From the NCBI RefSeq assembly GCF_036894955.1, contig NZ_CP145905.1, positions 999,501 to 1,063,500 of the forward strand: 64,000 nucleotides of DNA, in the 5' to 3' direction. This stretch comes from Paenibacillus sp. KS-LC4 (lineage in GTDB: Bacteria; Bacillota; Bacilli; Paenibacillales; Paenibacillaceae). Of this stretch, positions 54,274 through 63,898 are shown one piece after another (within the stretch, counting starts at the first letter, position 1; each line of letters starts with the position of its first letter). Both the position numbers and the translations under genes were made by a program. A model generated the notes under the pieces. The model saw only the letters and a list, made by a program, of their open reading frames with translations. It ran no database searches and was not told where the DNA came from.

Positions 54274-55824
54274 ATGGCTATTCGTAGAGCATTAATCAGC
54301 GTATCCGACAAGACGGGGATTGTAGAGTTTTCGCGTGAGCTGGCAAGCCAAGGCGTAGAAATTATTTCGACAGGCGGAACGTTCAGCTTGCTGGAAAAAG
54401 AGGGCATTCCGGTCATCGGCATTTCCGATGTAACGGGATTCCCGGAAATTTTGGATGGACGCGTCAAAACGCTGCACCCTGCTGTACATAGCGGCTTGCT
54501 CGCTGTTCGCGACGATGCGGAGCACCAGAAGGTAATGGAAGAACTGGGCCTTAGCTACATCGACCTCGTTGTCGTAAACCTTTACCCGTTCAAGCAGACG
54601 ATTGCGAAGCCTGATGTGGAGTATGCGGATGCGATTGAGAACATTGATATCGGCGGCCCGACCATGCTGCGCTCGGCTGCGAAAAACCATGCCTTCGTTA
54701 CCGTTGTCGTAGATGCTGCGGATTACGCGGCTGTGCTGGAGGAAGTCAAAGCAGGCGGCGACACGACACTTGAAACGCGCAAGCGCTTGACGGCGAAAGT
54801 ATTCCGTCACACAGCAGCTTACGATACGCTGATTGCTGAATATTTGTCCAAGCAGACAGGCGAAGAGCTTCCAGAAAGCTACACCGTTACTTATGAAAAA
54901 GTACAGGATCTCCGCTACGGCGAGAACCCGCACCAGAAGGCTGCTTTCTACAGCAAGCCGCTGGCTTCAGCAGGCAACATTACGACAGCTGAGCAATTGC
55001 ACGGCAAAGAGCTGTCCTATAATAACATTAATGATGCAAACGCAGCGCTTGCGATTGTTAAGGAATTTGATGAGCCAGCGGTCGTTGCCGTTAAGCATAT
55101 GAATCCTTGCGGCGTAGGTACGGGCACTGACATTCACGAAGCGTATCAAAAAGCGTATGCAGCTGATCCGACTTCAATCTTTGGCGGCATCGTAGCAGCT
55201 AACCGCGTTATTGGTGCAGACACAGCTGAGCTGCTGGGTCAAATTTTCCTTGAAATTATTATTGCGCCGGACTTTACGCCGGAAGCACTTGATATTTTGA
55301 CCAAAAAGAAAAACATTCGCCTGATGAAGCTTGGGGAGCTTTCCGTTGCTGCGGCTGACCGCAAGCCTGAGCTGCTCGTAACGACGGTTGACGGCGGCAT
55401 GCTCGTACAGGAAAGCGACGTTCGCAGCCTGACAGAAGCCGACCTGCAATTCGTAACCGACCGCAAGCCGACGGAGGAAGAGCTGAAGCAATTGCTGTTC
55501 GGCTGGAAAGTCGTGAAGCATGTGAAATCGAATGCGATTTTGCTGGCGAAAAATAATATGACGATTGGCGTAGGCGCAGGCCAAATGAACCGTGTAGGCG
55601 CTGCTCGCATTGCAATTGAGCAGGCTGGCGCTGAATCTGCTGGCGCTGTACTGGCATCAGATGCCTTTTTCCCAATGGGTGATACGGTTGAGCTGGCTGC
55701 TAAAGCGGGCATTACGGCGATTATCCAGACGGGAGGCTCGATTAAGGATGCCGAGTCGATTGCCGCTGCAAATGCCAACAACATTGCGATGGTACTGACT
55801 GGCGTTCGTCATTTCAAGCATTAA
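54274..55824 (+). CDS. purH: Bifunctional AICAR transformylase/IMP cyclohydrolase
   Basis: A 516-residue two-domain enzyme. The N-terminal cyclohydrolase has [19 protein letters not shown] and [17 protein letters not shown]. The C-terminal transformylase has [47 protein letters not shown] and [18 protein letters not shown]. It makes the last two steps to IMP. GAGGAGGG precedes ATG 54274. Confidence 0.98.
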   Translation: MAIRRALISVSDKTGIVEFSRELASQGVEIISTGGTFSLLEKEGIPVIGISDVTGFPEILDGRVKTLHPAVHSGLLAVRDDAEHQKVMEELGLSYIDLVVVNLYPFKQTIAKPDVEYADAIENIDIGGPTMLRSAAKNHAFVTVVVDAADYAAVLEEVKAGGDTTLETRKRLTAKVFRHTAAYDTLIAEYLSKQTGEELPESYTVTYEKVQDLRYGENPHQKAAFYSKPLASAGNITTAEQLHGKELSYNNINDANAALAIVKEFDEPAVVAVKHMNPCGVGTGTDIHEAYQKAYAADPTSIFGGIVAANRVIGADTAELLGQIFLEIIIAPDFTPEALDILTKKKNIRLMKLGELSVAAADRKPELLVTTVDGGMLVQESDVRSLTEADLQFVTDRKPTEEELKQLLFGWKVVKHVKSNAILLAKNNMTIGVGAGQMNRVGAARIAIEQAGAESAGAVLASDAFFPMGDTVELAAKAGITAIIQTGGSIKDAESIAAANANNIAMVLTGVRHFKH

Positions 55825-55839
55825 GAGGGAGCTGACAAG

Positions 55840-57105
55840 ATGCGAATTTTAGTAGTAGGCGGCGGCGGCCGCGAGCATGCGATCGTATGGGCGCTGAAAA
55901 AAAGTGAAAAGGTCCGCAGCATCTATTGCGCACCGGGAAATGCAGGCATTGCGCAGCTGGCAGAATGCGTTCCGCTCGCTGTCAATCAATTTGACGAGCT
56001 AGTCGAGTTTGCCAAGGATGCGGCTATTGACCTCGTATTTATCGGCCCGGATGATCCGCTGGCGGACGGCATCGTCGATGCGTTCGAGGCGCATCAAATT
56101 CCGGTATACGGACCAAATAAAGCGGCGGCGGAAATTGAAGGCAGCAAAATTTTTATGAAAAATTTGCTCAAGAAATACAATATTCCGACGGCTAAATATG
56201 AGACGTTCACTGAATTCGAGGCGGCTTCCGCTTATTTGCAGGCACAGCAGACGCCAATCGTCATTAAGGCGGACGGACTTGCGGCAGGCAAGGGCGTGAC
56301 GGTGGCCTTTACGATGGAGGAAGCACAGCAGGCGCTGAAGGAAGCGATGCTGGATAAGGTGTTCGGCGATGCGGGCAACCAAATCGTCATCGAGGAGTTT
56401 CTGGAAGGACAGGAAATGTCCATCCTCGCGTTCGTAGATGGCGAGACGGTGCGGGCGATGGTGCCGGCACAGGATCATAAGCCGATTTTTGATGGCGATA
56501 AAGGCCCGAATACGGGCGGTATGGGCACCTACACGCCGCTGCCGCATATTGATCAGGCGATTATTGACGAGTCGATTGCGAATATTATTATTCCAACGGC
56601 AAAAGCAATGGTAAGCGAAGGTCGCCCGTTCCGCGGCGTATTGTTCGCGGGTCTAATGATTACGAAGGATGGCCCCAAAACGATTGAGTTCAATGCACGT
56701 ATGGGCGACCCAGAAACACAGGTTGTGCTTCCGCGTCTGGAAACTGATCTTGTCGACATCGTTTTGGCCTCGCTGAACGGCAGGCTGGAGCAGCTCGATA
56801 TTACTTGGAGTGATGAAGCGGCTGTCTGCGTCATTATGGCCTCCGAGGGATATCCGGCCTCTTATCCGAAAGGCCGCGTCATTGAAGGACTGGCGAAAGC
56901 CGAAGCGCAAGGCGCGCTTGTGTTCCATGCGGGAACGGCGGAGAAGGATGGCCAATTTGTAACAAGTGGCGGACGCGTGCTAGGTGTTGTCGGCCGCGGC
57001 CGTGACATCGCAGAAGCGCGTGCTCGCGCTTATGATGCTGTAGGCGTCATCCATTTCGAAGGTATGCAGAGCCGTTCGGATATTGCGGCGAAGGCGCTGG
57101 TATAA
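55840..57105 (+). CDS. purD: Phosphoribosylamine-glycine ligase
   Basis: A 421-residue GAR synthetase of the ATP-grasp type: RILVVGGGGREHAIVWALKK, APGNAGIAQLAECV, KADGLAAGKGVTVAF, KPIFDGDKGPNTGGMGTYTP and NARMGDPETQVVLPRL. It ligates glycine to phosphoribosylamine. It is the last gene of the operon; two hairpins follow. Confidence 0.97.
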   Translation: MRILVVGGGGREHAIVWALKKSEKVRSIYCAPGNAGIAQLAECVPLAVNQFDELVEFAKDAAIDLVFIGPDDPLADGIVDAFEAHQIPVYGPNKAAAEIEGSKIFMKNLLKKYNIPTAKYETFTEFEAASAYLQAQQTPIVIKADGLAAGKGVTVAFTMEEAQQALKEAMLDKVFGDAGNQIVIEEFLEGQEMSILAFVDGETVRAMVPAQDHKPIFDGDKGPNTGGMGTYTPLPHIDQAIIDESIANIIIPTAKAMVSEGRPFRGVLFAGLMITKDGPKTIEFNARMGDPETQVVLPRLETDLVDIVLASLNGRLEQLDITWSDEAAVCVIMASEGYPASYPKGRVIEGLAKAEAQGALVFHAGTAEKDGQFVTSGGRVLGVVGRGRDIAEARARAYDAVGVIHFEGMQSRSDIAAKALV

Positions 57106-57158
57106 GAAGTATCTTTTAGCTAGAAAGCGATCTTTATACGATCAGAGTATGCAAAAAA

Positions 57159-57199
57159 ACAGATATGATTTCTCTTTAATAGCGAGAGATCATACCTGT
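57159..57199 (-). terminator. Terminator for the minus-strand gene
   Basis: ACAGATATGATTTCTC (57159-57174) pairs with GAGAGATCATACCTGT (57184-57199) with G-U pairs. On the minus strand it is followed by a run of T (complement of 57153-57159). Confidence 0.75.
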
Positions 57200-57216
57200 T
57201 AGTCTATCAAGTGTAT

Positions 57217-57264
57217 GGATAAACGCAGTAAAGCCGCCAATGTGCGGCTTTATTACGTTTATCC
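57217..57264. terminator. Terminator at the end of the pur operon, shared between convergent genes
   Basis: GGATAAACG and TAAAGCCGC (57217-57237) pair with GCGGCTTTA and CGTTTATCC (57244-57264), with a short interior loop. It lies between purD and the minus-strand gene that ends at 57268. Confidence 0.75.
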
Positions 57265-57267
57265 ACT

Positions 57268-57717
57268 TTATGGCTCTACTTGTACGATTGGAGTTTCAGA
57301 CTCACTGTCTAATACACGAATAGTGCTGTTTGTTGTCAGCTCCAGCGTTCCAAAAGGCTTGAAGGTGAAATCTCCAATACCATAAATGTAATCATATACA
57401 AACTTCCCTTGATTCACAAACACAATTCTGCGTCTTACTTCCGTTTCTAATCTGTCTAAATGGGTTTCAGCCCCGACAATTTTATCAATGGCTTCACCAT
57501 CGTAGTATGGATCCTCAAGTATATAAGCCCTATCCCAAGCAAATGGAATAACATCAGAAAATGGAGTAGAACGATTTTCACCCTTCAACTTCAATATATT
57601 CTGATTTATAATTTTAGTATTTTCCGGAATTCCTTCAAACCTGATGAGGAATATTACCGTAGCTGCTATAGCGATTAGTAAGATTGATAGTAGTACTGCA
57701 ATTGTTTTTTTTTTCAT
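57268..57717 (-). CDS. Hypothetical membrane-anchored protein
   Basis: A 149-residue protein with an N-terminal hydrophobic helix (TIAVLLSILLIAIAATVIFLI) and a mixed extracellular domain (EVRRRIVFVNQGKFVYDYIYG, FGTLELTTNSTIRVLDS). No family recognised. It is AT-richer than the pur genes. It lies 107 bp after a second exported protein on the same strand. Confidence 0.65.
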   Translation of the reverse strand: MKKKTIAVLLSILLIAIAATVIFLIRFEGIPENTKIINQNILKLKGENRSTPFSDVIPFAWDRAYILEDPYYDGEAIDKIVGAETHLDRLETEVRRRIVFVNQGKFVYDYIYGIGDFTFKPFGTLELTTNSTIRVLDSESETPIVQVEP

Positions 57718-57824
57718 ATGCGCCTCCAGTTCGGAATCTAGTAATTAAGTATAGCATATGATTTTAAAAACTATGGATAGACTATATGTTTGTAAATTGG
57801 ATGTTACAATGAAGCTATCAGTAA

Positions 57825-58679
57825 TTATTTAACTAGAATGATCATTTCGTTATTATTTATTTTCGTTTGAACTCTATTTGCTAAGTCTGTATTTGATACG
57901 AAAAAAGGAACATCGTACCAGTTCACCGTGTCTCTCCCCTTCTGATTGTTATGCAAATCCATCGCTCTATGCTGTATTCCGTTAAAACCATTCCAATTGA
58001 GCTGACTTAGTTCGGCATCGGTAGCATCGACTTTTTCATGAGCCGTACCAAACGATTCTGCTAATACTCTTCCAATATTTAATGTCATTATTGCATTCCA
58101 TAGAGCGTGTCTAAATGCATTCCCCTTATCTCCATCTTTCCAACCTGGATAACGTGCAATTGTAATCGCATCAGTATTATTTTTCGCGGCATTCACAATT
58201 AAAGCTTCGGCAGGATAAAGGGCAACTAACCATTTTTCAGCAGTTGTTAACGCGCTCCAGCCAGTATTAGATTCACTTGATGCCTGTAATTGTATTCCAC
58301 TAAAAGTTTGAGCTTTACTTTGCATAGGGAATACAATTTCAACAATTTCCTCAGGGCTAAGCTGGGAGTTTTCTTTTTTCAACTCGATTATGCTGTAAAT
58401 AAACTCAATATCACCTTGTTCTAAGTACTTGCTTAATTCTTCAAAATTATCAGAGGATCCGCTTCTATTTGCTTCTAGTTGAGCTTTAATCTCGCTTTTC
58501 ATTACTTCTAAATCAGTTTCAGAAGCTTCTTCAATAATGCTAGCATAAACAGCATCAGTGGTTAAAACGTCCCCGTTAATTTCAGAAGTATTAGCATATG
58601 AGTTTCCTGGTAGCAGTAAAGAAGATGACAGAACAGAAAGTACTATAGCCTTTGTCAGCAACTTTTTTCTCAATTTCAT
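57825..58679 (-). CDS. Secreted DUF6973-like protein
   Basis: A 284-residue protein with a typical signal peptide (residues ~1-29, ending NSYA). A helical middle region (~30-130) is charged. The C-terminal third has a His-rich pattern NAFRHALWNAIMTLNIG, ESFGTAHEKVDAT, RAMDLHNNQKGRD. This looks like the DUF6973 domain of exported Gram-positive proteins, where conserved His/Asp/Asn may form an active site. The function is unknown; a lytic or toxin-like hydrolase is possible. AGGGATG lies just before the ATG at 58679. Confidence 0.68.
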   Translation of the reverse strand: MKLRKKLLTKAIVLSVLSSSLLLPGNSYANTSEINGDVLTTDAVYASIIEEASETDLEVMKSEIKAQLEANRSGSSDNFEELSKYLEQGDIEFIYSIIELKKENSQLSPEEIVEIVFPMQSKAQTFSGIQLQASSESNTGWSALTTAEKWLVALYPAEALIVNAAKNNTDAITIARYPGWKDGDKGNAFRHALWNAIMTLNIGRVLAESFGTAHEKVDATDAELSQLNWNGFNGIQHRAMDLHNNQKGRDTVNWYDVPFFVSNTDLANRVQTKINNNEMIILVK

Positions 58680-58989
58680 CCCTCCAATTCCAAATTATGA
58701 CACTATTAAAAACTACCATATCGTTCGATGGAATTCAATAGTTTTATTTAAAATTATCAAAAATGGTAAATTAATATATTAATGTGTTAGTGAAACAGAT
58801 TTTTAGTTTAAGTGATACAGTCTTGTTATCGAAAAATGTGGAAATGGACTGTTATTTAATAAATAGTGATGATTAGTCGCCATTTTTTCGCTGTCAAATG
58901 CGGGCGAATGGTGTAACTAATTTGTAACGTACTCCGTCTATGATTGCGATAAGATAAATCTATCAGCAGGGAATAGAAGGGTGAATCGG
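58680..58989. other. Divergent intergenic region
   Basis: About 310 AT-rich bases between a minus-strand exported-protein gene and the plus-strand deacetylase gene. Promoters for both must lie here, but I find no strong match to -35/-10 boxes and no palindromic operator. Confidence 0.4.
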
Positions 58990-60060
58990 ATGAAGTATAA
59001 CACACGAACTAGAGCTAGCAGCATGAAGACGCGCAAAAGAACAAAACGAAATCTAGCAGTAGCAAGCTTTCTACTTGTGGCACTAGCCTTATGGCTTGGC
59101 GGCTGCGGGACTAAGGCTTCTTCGAGCCTAGAGGTGCTTATGCCAGGCAAAGAGGAAAGCGCAAACGTCCAGCAGGGAGCTTCATCCGAGGATACTATCC
59201 ATATTAACCATCCGACGTTGTCGGAAGGGACTAACAGCGTCACGGACACGGCAAGTCACCCAGCGAGCCCCGATGCTTCCCATTCTCCTCAGAAAGGAAC
59301 GGTTGCTGCATCTGGTTCGACAAATGGTTCCACTGCCTCCGGTGCAACTGGTACAAACGGAGGAACTGGCGGAAAATCACAAGGCGGAGGCTCCACGACA
59401 GGAACGAGCGTAACGAACAGCACTTATACAAATAAACCGTCAAGCACACCTGCAAGCTCGCCAGCTCCAGCAAGCAAGCCGGATAAGGAGCAGAAGCTTG
59501 TTGCGTTAACCTTCGATGATGGACCAGATGGCCGTTATACACCAGCGATTTTGGATATCCTGAAAAAGAAGGGCGTTAAGGCGACATTTTTCGTAGTTGG
59601 CGTTCAGGTGAAGAAGGACCCTGAGGTGCTTCAGCGCATCGTGGACGAAGGTCATGAGATTGGCAATCATACGACCCATCATAAGGATTTGACGAAGCTG
59701 ACCAAGAGCCAAATTTGGGAAGAAATCACCACAACGGATAAGCTGATTCAAGATGTAGTCGGTTTCGCTCCAAACCGGGTGCGTGCACCCTATGGAGCTG
59801 TGAACAGCACAGTTAAACAGCTCATGAAGGAAAAGGGAAGAGAATTGGTAAGCTGGAATGTGGATACCCGTGATTGGGCGGGAACGTCTGTAGCGGTAAT
59901 GAAACGGAACATTAGCGAGCATACGAAGCCGGGTGGTATAATATTGATGCATTCTTTTGGAGGCAAAGGTATTAAAAACACGGTAGATATGCTGCCAGAC
60001 GTCATTGATAGCTTGCATAAGAAGGGCTATACGTTCGTCACTATTGACGAAATGCCTTGA
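58990..60060 (+). CDS. Polysaccharide deacetylase lipoprotein (NodB/carbohydrate esterase 4)
   Basis: A 356-residue lipoprotein. A basic start and hydrophobic helix lead to the lipobox LWLGGC, followed by a long Ser/Thr/Gly-rich linker (~45-165). The CE4 domain carries the family motifs: TFDDGPDG (about 174-181, metal Asp), GNHTTHH (His ligands), RAPYGA, SWNVDTRDW and GGIILMH. It would remove acetyl groups from wall polysaccharide at the membrane or wall surface. ATG at 58990 has AGAAGG 9 bp upstream; the GTG at 58981 is too close. It lies 43 bp before the FG-GAP lipoprotein. Confidence 0.93.
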   Translation: MKYNTRTRASSMKTRKRTKRNLAVASFLLVALALWLGGCGTKASSSLEVLMPGKEESANVQQGASSEDTIHINHPTLSEGTNSVTDTASHPASPDASHSPQKGTVAASGSTNGSTASGATGTNGGTGGKSQGGGSTTGTSVTNSTYTNKPSSTPASSPAPASKPDKEQKLVALTFDDGPDGRYTPAILDILKKKGVKATFFVVGVQVKKDPEVLQRIVDEGHEIGNHTTHHKDLTKLTKSQIWEEITTTDKLIQDVVGFAPNRVRAPYGAVNSTVKQLMKEKGRELVSWNVDTRDWAGTSVAVMKRNISEHTKPGGIILMHSFGGKGIKNTVDMLPDVIDSLHKKGYTFVTIDEMP

Positions 60061-60103
60061 TTCCGGTCTGCTTTTGAACCGTAAGCTAAGGGGGCTTAAG
60101 CGA

Positions 60104-61522
60104 TTGTTTATATCAAAAATAAGCGGGGCGCTGCTTGCAGCCGCCTTGCTTTGTTTATTAGCAACCGGTTGCCGCTATACAGCGGCTCCTGCGGATTTGC
60201 TTGAAAAGCCTACTATCGCCTCGGACAAGCAGGCGCTCGTTCAGGCTGTGCAGAAAGCGTTGCCGCCTCATGCGCAGCTGTCGCTTCCGATGCGCGATGA
60301 CAAGCTTGGCGCCGTGCGTCTGCTCGATGTTGACGGCGACGGCGTAGACGAGGCGCTCGTTTCTTTTAACAATGAATACAGCTCTCCTGAGCTGATGCTG
60401 CTTCGGTATCGGGGCAACACCTGGAAGCCCTATTATACGATTCAGCAGCCCTTATCCATGCGAATGGACTGGATGAAGATAAGTGACTTTGACAAGGATG
60501 GCAAGCTGGATCTGGCAGTCGGCTGGATTGGCTCCTATGATGGCTCCAATATGGTCGAGCTGTATTCGCTTGGCAAAACGCCAGTGCGCAATGAGGAAGG
60601 AAAGCTTGTGCTTGAGCCGGAGGATTCCCTTCCTTATTTGTATGCGGAAGCAGGCGATCTGAACGGAGATGGCAAGCTGGAGCTGGCGGTCGTTACGGGG
60701 GATTGGGCGAATCAGGAGGTACAGCTGCCGAACTATAAGCTGACGATTTATGAATGGACGAAGGGCAAATTTCATGCGCTGCAGCAGCTTGATCTTAGCA
60801 ATGATGTAATTAACTATGACCGGCTGTTGATTGGCAAAGTTTCCGAGCGGCAGACAGGTGTCGTATTGGAGGCGGCGGTAGGCGCCCATTCGATGTATAC
60901 GTTTATGTATGTGTGGGAGAAAGGCAAGCTGCGGCCAGTTGCATTATCCGAGCAGCGCGAGGATGGCTATGCGCTCGTATCGGGAACGCCGACGCAAAAT
61001 GAGGATATTAACGGCGATGGCATAATCGAGTTATCTCGGCCCAAAGAGCCCGCAGGCTATCCAGATCTGCCTTATGCCGGAATGCTCTGGGTAAATGAGT
61101 GGTTGCAGTGGGATGGCGATAAGGCGTTCAGACTCGTCAAGGAAGAGTATTCGAATTATAGCTATCAAATCAGCTTTACGATTCCAGAGCAGTGGAAGGG
61201 CCGCTATACGCTGAGAAGCCCGGACGTCCATAAGGAATATGGCATCGTCACCTTTGAATATTGGAATGAAGCAACTGGCTACAAGTCTGAGCTGGGTACG
61301 TTATATGCTGTTCCAGCAACCAAGTGGGGCAGTGTTCAGGAAGAGTGGAAGGAGTCAGACCGCACTTACAATGCCGTGCTCAACAATGCGGGCTTGGTGT
61401 ACATTTATGCGCAGCAGCTTGCGCCTCCAGAGACGATGGAGATCAGTGATCGCCAGCCGTTTTATGCGATGCACCTGAACAGGGAGCAACTGCTGGAATT
61501 GCTGGTGCCGAGGCCGGACTAA
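60104..61522 (+). CDS. FG-GAP/VCBS-repeat lipoprotein
   Basis: A 472-residue lipoprotein: lipobox LLCLLATGC near residue 18, then calcium-type repeats DVDGDGVDEAL, DFDKDGKLDLAVG, DLNGDGKLELAVVTGD and DINGDGIIEL, alternating with beta-propeller strands. Such proteins bind sugars or sense wall polymer. TTG at 60104 is chosen because AAGGGGG lies 9 bp upstream and the resulting N-terminus is a good lipoprotein signal; the longer frame to 60005 is not. It overlaps the response regulator gene by one base, and may belong to its signal system. Confidence 0.8.
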   Translation: MFISKISGALLAAALLCLLATGCRYTAAPADLLEKPTIASDKQALVQAVQKALPPHAQLSLPMRDDKLGAVRLLDVDGDGVDEALVSFNNEYSSPELMLLRYRGNTWKPYYTIQQPLSMRMDWMKISDFDKDGKLDLAVGWIGSYDGSNMVELYSLGKTPVRNEEGKLVLEPEDSLPYLYAEAGDLNGDGKLELAVVTGDWANQEVQLPNYKLTIYEWTKGKFHALQQLDLSNDVINYDRLLIGKVSERQTGVVLEAAVGAHSMYTFMYVWEKGKLRPVALSEQREDGYALVSGTPTQNEDINGDGIIELSRPKEPAGYPDLPYAGMLWVNEWLQWDGDKAFRLVKEEYSNYSYQISFTIPEQWKGRYTLRSPDVHKEYGIVTFEYWNEATGYKSELGTLYAVPATKWGSVQEEWKESDRTYNAVLNNAGLVYIYAQQLAPPETMEISDRQPFYAMHLNREQLLELLVPRPD

Positions 61523-61542
61523 TGGAAAAAAGAGGTGGACCT

Positions 61543-62322
61543 ATGCGTATTTTGCTGCTGGAAGATGAAGAGGCGATTCGCGGCTTTGTCCGCATTAATT
61601 TAAAACGCAACGAGATGGAAGTGACGGAAGCGGGCGACGGTGAAACGGCGCTTGCTCTGGCTGATTCGGAGGGGCCGTTCGATATAGCGCTGCTTGATGT
61701 CATGCTGCCAACCATTAGCGGCTTTGAAGTATGCGAGCAGCTGCGCAGCAAATTTCCGAGTATGGGCATTATTATGCTGACTGCGAAGTCGCAGGAAGAG
61801 GATAAAATTCACGGGCTGGAGCTTGGTGCCGACGATTATGTGCAGAAGCCGTTCAGCCCCGGCGAGCTGATTGCTCGAATCAAGTCGCTTTACCGGAGAA
61901 TGCAGCCAAGTGCTGCGCTGCTTCAGGCGGCGGCAGCCCAAGAGGCAACGGCTGGCCTCATGACGCAGTCTGCACAAGCAATGCAAGCCGCACAAGCCGC
62001 ACAAGCGGATGATGAGCTGCGAATTGGACCATTCCGACTGTCGGTATCAGCGCGTAAGCTCTGGAAAAACGATGAGGAAATTATTTTGACCCCAACCGAA
62101 TGGACGCTGGTGCGGCTTTTAATGGAGCGGGAAGGCAAAAGTGTCAGCCGCGATGATATTTTAAGCGAGGTTTGGGGCCGTTATTATGTGGGCGACCTTA
62201 AGGTTGTTGACGTTAACATTAGGCGGGTGCGCCAAAAAATCGAAGACAATTCCTCTGAGCCAACTTTCATCGAGACGGTATGGGGCTTTGGCTACCGCTG
62301 GAGAAGGGGCAGCAGCGGATGA
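61543..62322 (+). CDS. OmpR/PhoB-family response regulator
   Basis: A 259-residue regulator: the receiver domain opens MRILLLEDEEAIRGFVRINLK, has phospho-acceptor Asp52 (DIALLDVMLPTISG) and the Thr/Lys (MLTAKS, DYVQKPFSPGELIARI). A linker of Ala/Gln repeats (~120-155) separates it from a winged-helix domain (LTPTEWTLVRLLMEREG, DVNIRRVRQKIED, TVWGFGYRWRR). ATG 61543 gives the classic N-terminus though AGAGGTGG is only 4 bp away; ATG at 61522 overlaps the preceding stop and is possible. Coupled to the kinase by ATGA overlap. Confidence 0.93.
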   Translation: MRILLLEDEEAIRGFVRINLKRNEMEVTEAGDGETALALADSEGPFDIALLDVMLPTISGFEVCEQLRSKFPSMGIIMLTAKSQEEDKIHGLELGADDYVQKPFSPGELIARIKSLYRRMQPSAALLQAAAAQEATAGLMTQSAQAMQAAQAAQADDELRIGPFRLSVSARKLWKNDEEIILTPTEWTLVRLLMEREGKSVSRDDILSEVWGRYYVGDLKVVDVNIRRVRQKIEDNSSEPTFIETVWGFGYRWRRGSSG

Positions 62323-63728
62323 ACAGTCTCAAGACGAGAATCGTGTGGAGCTATTTGCTCCTGATTGCGCTCGTTGTCGTCGTGCTTGGTGGACTTTTTG
62401 CTACGCTGATTACCAACTATTATTATGGCAGCGCACAAAGCTCGGTTAAGCAGCGGGCTGTGTCAGCCCTTGCCACGCATAGTCGGACGATGGCCTCCCT
62501 GAAAATGCATGATCAAGCGGATTATATGCTGCAATATATGGTGGAGGGCGATACGCGGCTCCAGCTGCTTGATGTAAATGGAAAGGTTCGCATGGACTCG
62601 GACGGGCTGGTTGAAAATATACAGTACAACACGCTAGACGTGCAGGCTGCGATGAATGGACAGACGGACATTTGGCAGGGCAATGATCCTTATTACAAGG
62701 AGCGGGTCACGTCGATTACGATTCCGGTCTGGAATGATACGCATGTGGTATCTCTGCTGCGTTATTCGGCCTCCATCAGTGCCGTAGATGATATGGTAAG
62801 CCAACTGCTGCGCATGTCAGCATTTGTGGGGCTGGCGGTCATTTTGCTGTTCCTTGGGTTAAGCCTATGGCTGGCCCAGCGCATTGTGCGCCCCATTCGC
62901 GAGCTGACGCGTGCAGCGAGGTACATGGCGGATGGAGATTGGACAAGGCGGGCGACGAAGCGAAGCAATGATGAAATTGGGCAGCTGGCGGAAACGTTCA
63001 ATACGATGGTCGTAGAGCTGAATCATCGCGAGAAGCTCAAAAATGATTTTATCTCCTCCATTTCCCATGAGCTGCGAACGCCGCTTACGTCGATCAGAGG
63101 CTGGAGCGAGACGCTGAAGGAAGGCGATCCGGCCGACAATGAGGAAATGAAGCTGGGCTTGCAAATTATTAGCCAGGAAACGCTGCGTTTGTCGGGGCTT
63201 GTAGAGGATTTGCTCGACTTCTCCAAGCTGTCGGCAGGAAGCATGGAGCTGCATGCCGAGCTGCTGGATCTCAACAGCCCGGTGAAAGAGACAGCTGCCC
63301 AGCTTGGCGTCAGGCAAAATCAGAAAGGCGTAAAGCTGCTTGTGACGCTAGGCAAGTCGCCCGTCATGGTGTATGCGGATGCGAACCGCTTGAAGCAGGT
63401 CATCATTAATTTAATTGACAATGCGTTCAAGTTCACGCCAGCAGGCGGCACGATTCGAGTGTCAATCTCCACTACGTCTGACGAGGACTATGCACTGCTA
63501 ACGGTTGCCGATACCGGCTGCGGCATCGAACCTGAGGACATCCCCCATGTGACGGAAAAGTTCTATAAGGGGAATACAGGGCAGGGAGGGAGCGGACTTG
63601 GGCTCGCGATCTGCAAGGAAATTACCGAGCTGCATGCCGGCGAGATGAAAATAGACAGCGAGCGTGGAGCAGGAACGGTAATTACGATCAAGCTGCCGAT
63701 CAGTCATCAGAATAAACCCGCATCCTAG
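62319..63728 (+). CDS. Membrane sensor histidine kinase
   Basis: A 469-residue kinase with two transmembrane helices (residues ~12-34 and ~165-187) enclosing an extracellular sensor of ~130 residues. A HAMP domain follows (RIVRPIRELTRAARYMADGDW), then HisKA with SSISHELRTPLTSIRGW (His250), and a HATPase with NLIDNAFKFTPAGG (N box), DTGCGIEPEDIPHV (G1) and GQGGSGLGLAICKE (G2). It phosphorylates the regulator encoded just upstream, with which it overlaps. The signal is probably linked to the cell envelope given the neighbouring lipoproteins. Confidence 0.94.
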   Translation: MNSLKTRIVWSYLLLIALVVVVLGGLFATLITNYYYGSAQSSVKQRAVSALATHSRTMASLKMHDQADYMLQYMVEGDTRLQLLDVNGKVRMDSDGLVENIQYNTLDVQAAMNGQTDIWQGNDPYYKERVTSITIPVWNDTHVVSLLRYSASISAVDDMVSQLLRMSAFVGLAVILLFLGLSLWLAQRIVRPIRELTRAARYMADGDWTRRATKRSNDEIGQLAETFNTMVVELNHREKLKNDFISSISHELRTPLTSIRGWSETLKEGDPADNEEMKLGLQIISQETLRLSGLVEDLLDFSKLSAGSMELHAELLDLNSPVKETAAQLGVRQNQKGVKLLVTLGKSPVMVYADANRLKQVIINLIDNAFKFTPAGGTIRVSISTTSDEDYALLTVADTGCGIEPEDIPHVTEKFYKGNTGQGGSGLGLAICKEITELHAGEMKIDSERGAGTVITIKLPISHQNKPAS

Positions 63729-63860
63729 CCAATATGTATTCATTACGGGACAAAACGGCTTGATATCGTGCAACGACAAGTAAGGCGGAGGCGTGTACGG
63801 TACTTGAATGCACGTCATATCGCAAATGTGAATGCATAGGCATATGCATAAAGGTACGCA

Positions 63861-63898
63861 ATTAGCCGCCCAGCCGCCCAAGAGGGCGGCTAATTTTT
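63861..63898. terminator. Hairpin overlapping the stop codon of the edge toxin
   Basis: ATTAGCCGCCC (63861-63871) pairs with GGGCGGCTAAT (63884-63894), followed by TTTT on the plus strand. It can end the kinase transcript or an antisense RNA. The toxin stop codon lies in the right arm, as in the locus near 5750. Confidence 0.75.

Noticed and set aside
44409..57000. Many long minus-strand open frames across the pur operon
   Set aside because: They are mirror images of real codons in high-GC genes, with no ribosome sites and no recognisable motifs.
63730..63850. Antisense promoter for the edge toxin
   Set aside because: TTGATA and TTGAAT matches exist near 63760 and 63804 but no suitable -10 lies at the right distance.
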